From assembly GCF_003286085.1 (NCBI RefSeq), contig NW_020825294.1, positions 558,001 to 622,000 of the forward strand: a stretch of DNA of 64,000 nt. Direction: 5' to 3'. A model generated the notes under the pieces. It had not been told where the DNA came from and made no database searches. It was given only the letters and a program-made list of their open reading frames with translations. The position numbers were made by a program, and so were the translations under genes. This stretch comes from Drosophila persimilis. Lineage: Eukaryota; Arthropoda; Insecta; Diptera; Drosophilidae. Below are positions 61,254-64,000 of this stretch, in pieces. How positions within the stretch are numbered: position 1 is the stretch's first letter; every line of letters begins with the position of its first letter.

Positions 61254-61503
61254 TTAGAAGCCGGCACACTTTAAACATTTTCCACTGGTCATTGATTTCC
61301 GTATTCGGTTGATTTGGTTATATCGCACTTCCAGATTTTGGCATTCGGCCTGGGCGTGGGGCTGTGGGGTAACCAAAACACTTGTTAGTTTTTCACTTGT
61401 TCGACTGCCATATAAGTATTATTTTGTACCAGTTTTCTTCCATTGCCCCACCGACTAGGTACAACATCATCAGAAGAGCCATTGAAAATGTTAAAAATTT
61501 CAT
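61254..61503 (-). CDS. candidate small secreted peptide gene (two exons, splice uncertain)
   Basis: The ATG at 61503 opens MKFLTFSMALLMMLYL, a signal-peptide-like start. An acceptor with branch site CTAAC and GTTACCCCACAG ends at 61362. The frame starting at 61361 reads PHAQAECQNLEV... for 35 codons, ends KCLKCAGF, and its TAA (61256-61254) overlaps AATAAA. Joining them after codon 16 gives a good cleavage site (AQA|E) and a roughly 30-residue, three-cysteine mature peptide, but requires a poor donor (GTCGGT, 61455). Better-looking donors (GTGGGG at 61451, GTACAA at 61429) put exon 2 in other frames with short products. TATATAAG (61598-61591) and TCAGTT (61566-61561) have the same spacing as in the Bomanin gene, and GGAATTTCC (61770-61778) is kB-like. 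I do not recognise the family. Transcription here is likelier than the exact protein. Confidence 0.4.
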
Positions 61504-61560
61504 TTTAAATATTTGCTCGATATTTTGTAGGGACTATTCACTGAAGTGGAACCAAAGTTG

Positions 61561-61598
61561 AACTGATTTCAGTGACCGCTGTATAAGGAACTTATATA
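61561..61598 (-). promoter_or_regulatory. TATA box and initiator of the candidate peptide gene
   Basis: TATATAAG (61598-61591) and TCAGTT (61566-61561) on the minus strand are 34 bases apart, and the start codon follows about 60 bases later. Confidence 0.5.
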
Positions 61599-64000
61599 TG
61601 AATATTTATCCCATATGATGTGTGGGTGGCCCTTATCGGAGTGCGAATTCTCTTGAGTAATGGCCTGTATATTATTTCTCTTTTGCTGATGATTCAGGAA
61701 ATTCAGAGCAATAATATGAGAAGGGAAAATTGACCATATATTGAGTATTTTTTGTATCCCTAGGGATGAGGAATTTCCTAAAGAACTGGCAATGAGATTC
61801 CACAATTATTTCCACGAATTTTTTGGGAGTCTCTTTGTTTTTTTCCTAAAATTAAAATCGTTCAAGCATTAATTCAGAATTTTTTTTTTCCTGCGATTAT
61901 TCCGTGTAGCAATGATCAGTGCTTGAACTCACGTTTTCCATTCGAATGAAAATTGCAATGGCCAAAGTGAAAACGAATTTCGTTTATTTTAGGGCAAATA
62001 AAATGGCAGGATGTGCAATGGAAAAGTGAGAAGAAATGTAAGCAAACATAAATCAGTTCATCATCAGAGTAGGAGGGACTTCGCCCCCCCCCCCTGGGTT
62101 CTTGTTCCATTTTTCGCAAATCGTATCGAGGATTTTCTTGTTGTTTGCAAATCGAATACCAAGTGAACTACGAGGAGAATTTTTTTCAATTTTCCCCGCT
62201 GCATTTTGCACTATCTGCGATAGTTTCTTTACCATTTCTATGTGCAGGAATAAATGTAATTCGTTAAAATCAAGCAAGGAAAAAAATCCACGGGGCAAAT
62301 CAAATGAGGGAGCGTCTGAGTGAGTGGAAAAGGAGTGGAAATTGAGGTGAATGCTGAGGAGAATGATGAATGCAAAGGGGAGTCCCCTAAATTTTGCCCC
62401 TAACTTGCAAATCAACTCAGAATTGGGGTCCGTTGTCCTACTATTTTTTATATATTTAAATTTATTTTTATTTGGGGAAATTTTCCTTTTTATTTCGTTG
62501 CGCCAGGGTTGTGGGGGGAGGGGGGGAAGGGGCAGACATGAAGCGACATGAAAAGCTCAGCGAAAAATTTGCGATGCATTTTCATCGACTTCACCTTTTC
62601 AGCAGGAGTACAGTCCTTAATTTATTTTATTTTTCATTGTACTTTCGTGTCTCCCTCTCGTTTCTGCCTGTCTCTTTGGGGCTGCTTCTTTCCGCCAGGT
62701 CCTTCTGCAATTTATGTGCATACAAAATAAGTCCAACAAAAAGGAGGGACAACTTTTTAAGTGCGAAAGTGCGCTTTTGTGCCACACTGCCACAGCAGGC
62801 TTTGTAATCAGATTTTCAAGTAGTTTGTTCATTAATTAACAAATATATACAAAAAACACCACAAAAAAAAAAAATAGGATTAATTATCTGTAAAATATAT
62901 ATGTATTATATTTAAATTACGATTTTTTCCATCTGAATTTGTATATTTTTTATTGCATACTTTCGGGCTGCAACATAAGAACTTTTCTCCATCAATATTT
63001 CTAAATAAATTATGAAACAAATCTCCTGCATAGCCCACTCCTTTCCTCCGGGAAAACTCTTCCCTGGAGACAGCTTAATTTAATTTCGCATTTTTGTCAA
63101 TATTTATCAGAGATAATGTTCTGCCTCTGCCTTGAGTTCTGCTCTAAAGTCCATTAGCTTAGGTCTATTAAATTAGAATAGAGAGAATTCATCTATTCAT
63201 TCGAATGATTCATCTTTAATGACAGCCATGGCATATTTTCCTTTCAAACTTGTACCAAAAATGATAAATGCTGCCATCAAACTGATAAGGAAATATACGT
63301 ACAGTATATTGGAAAGATACATATATACTGCTGTTAGAGCTCTTTAATCAAATTACGCCACAGGACACACACACACACGCGCACGCACACGCCCGCCCCC
63401 AGCAGGCAAGGCATCCTAGCAGCTCGCTCAGACAATAAAGTTAATTAATTTACTGGGCCTCGACTTGGACACTGGGTTGGATATCGGGGTCTCCGGTCCA
63501 CTTGGTGCGGTTGGCCTTTGGCTGAGGCTTTCGGGGGTTTCGTGTGGTGCCAAAGTGACACGCGCTGGGGGAATGTCAAGTCCTGGCCAAAAGTGCATCG
63601 ATGTCGTGCGGCGTGCGTGTGCAGTAAATTAAATTTCGTTGGACACACACTCTTTGGCAGCTCTGACAATCTGCAGTTATTACGTGTGAGTACCCGCTCA
63701 CACACAGGACTCTGAGCGATTGTTTAAATGCCCTGGCATCCTTTGCGACCGAACTAAATATGCAAATCACGAACGAAATTCGATTATAAAATATTAATTT
63801 ATTAATTTGCATTCCATCCTGGGCACACCCCTTCTCGCCCCACCCCCGTCTAATCCATTCATAAATCAAAGCGAGACCTGTTAATGTCCTTTATTTAAAG
63901 GATCCCCCACCCACCTCCCCCCCCCTGCCCAAACACATTTACATGTCACCTTCCAGGCCCTTCATCTATGGTTATAATCGAATGCGCTGTTGTCAATTTT

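Larger units (their letters stand above)
28933..64000 (+). other. Sema1a: intron 2 of Sema1a (more than 35 kb, runs off the window)
   Basis: Starts at the GTGAGT donor. I found no exon encoding the next semaphorin segment before the right edge. Two recursive splice sites (46898/9 and 58954/5) on the same strand argue that the intron continues past 59 kb. It hosts the proteasome-like, RCC1-like, tRNA-Phe, Bomanin and candidate peptide genes. The gene-free stretches (28.9-32.2, 37.3-60.4 and 61.8-64.0 kb) hold only simple repeats, A/T tracts and the repeat elements listed separately. Confidence 0.65.

Overview
The window reads as euchromatic DNA from a fruit fly (genus Drosophila). Supporting this: short introns of 60-70 bp, Drosophila core-promoter motifs (CGGTCACACTG, TCAGTT initiators), dense (GA)n, (CA)n and CAG-type simple repeats, two eukaryotic tRNA genes, a fly-specific Bomanin immune peptide gene, and the first exons of a semaphorin-1a gene. 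The Muller element and species cannot be fixed from the sequence alone. The repeat content would fit an obscura-group fly, but that is a guess.

Layout. 1-1147: intron and noncoding first exon of a minus-strand gene whose body lies left of the window. 1657-2874: a two-exon plus-strand gene for a CDCA3/Tome-1-like mitotic protein with a KEN box and three DPRSP..RTP repeats. 3120-3191: tRNA-Asp(GTC) on the minus strand, with a broken inverted copy of its 3' end at 3302-3332. From about 5.6 kb to the right edge the window is dominated by one giant plus-strand gene, which I identify as Semaphorin-1a. It has a long noncoding first exon ending at 7817, a 20.3-kb intron 1, an exon with the signal peptide and first ectodomain residues (28141-28932), and an intron 2 of more than 35 kb that runs off the window. 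Three zero-length exons with recursive splice site structure (17335/6, 46898/9, 58954/5) mark how these introns are probably removed stepwise.

Nested inside intron 2 are an intronless proteasome beta1-type subunit gene (32222-32938, +), an intronless RCC1-like gene (35795-36880, -), tRNA-Phe(GAA) (37164-37236, +), a two-exon short Bomanin gene (60497-60689, -) with a TATA box, initiator, GATA and kB-like site, and just upstream on the same strand a candidate second small secreted peptide gene (61254-61503). The two intronless genes look like retroposed paralogs of housekeeping genes. The two peptide genes are too short and too interrupted by introns to appear in simple ORF scans.

The remainder is intronic, with A/T-rich tracts, microsatellites, a 17-bp tandem array (40.4-40.8 kb), a dispersed family of about 100 bp (9.5, 11.0, 15.9, 19.2-19.5 and 34.3 kb), a three-copy short element with hairpin potential, and clusters of ATCGAT palindromes. 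No transposon coding sequence was recognised.
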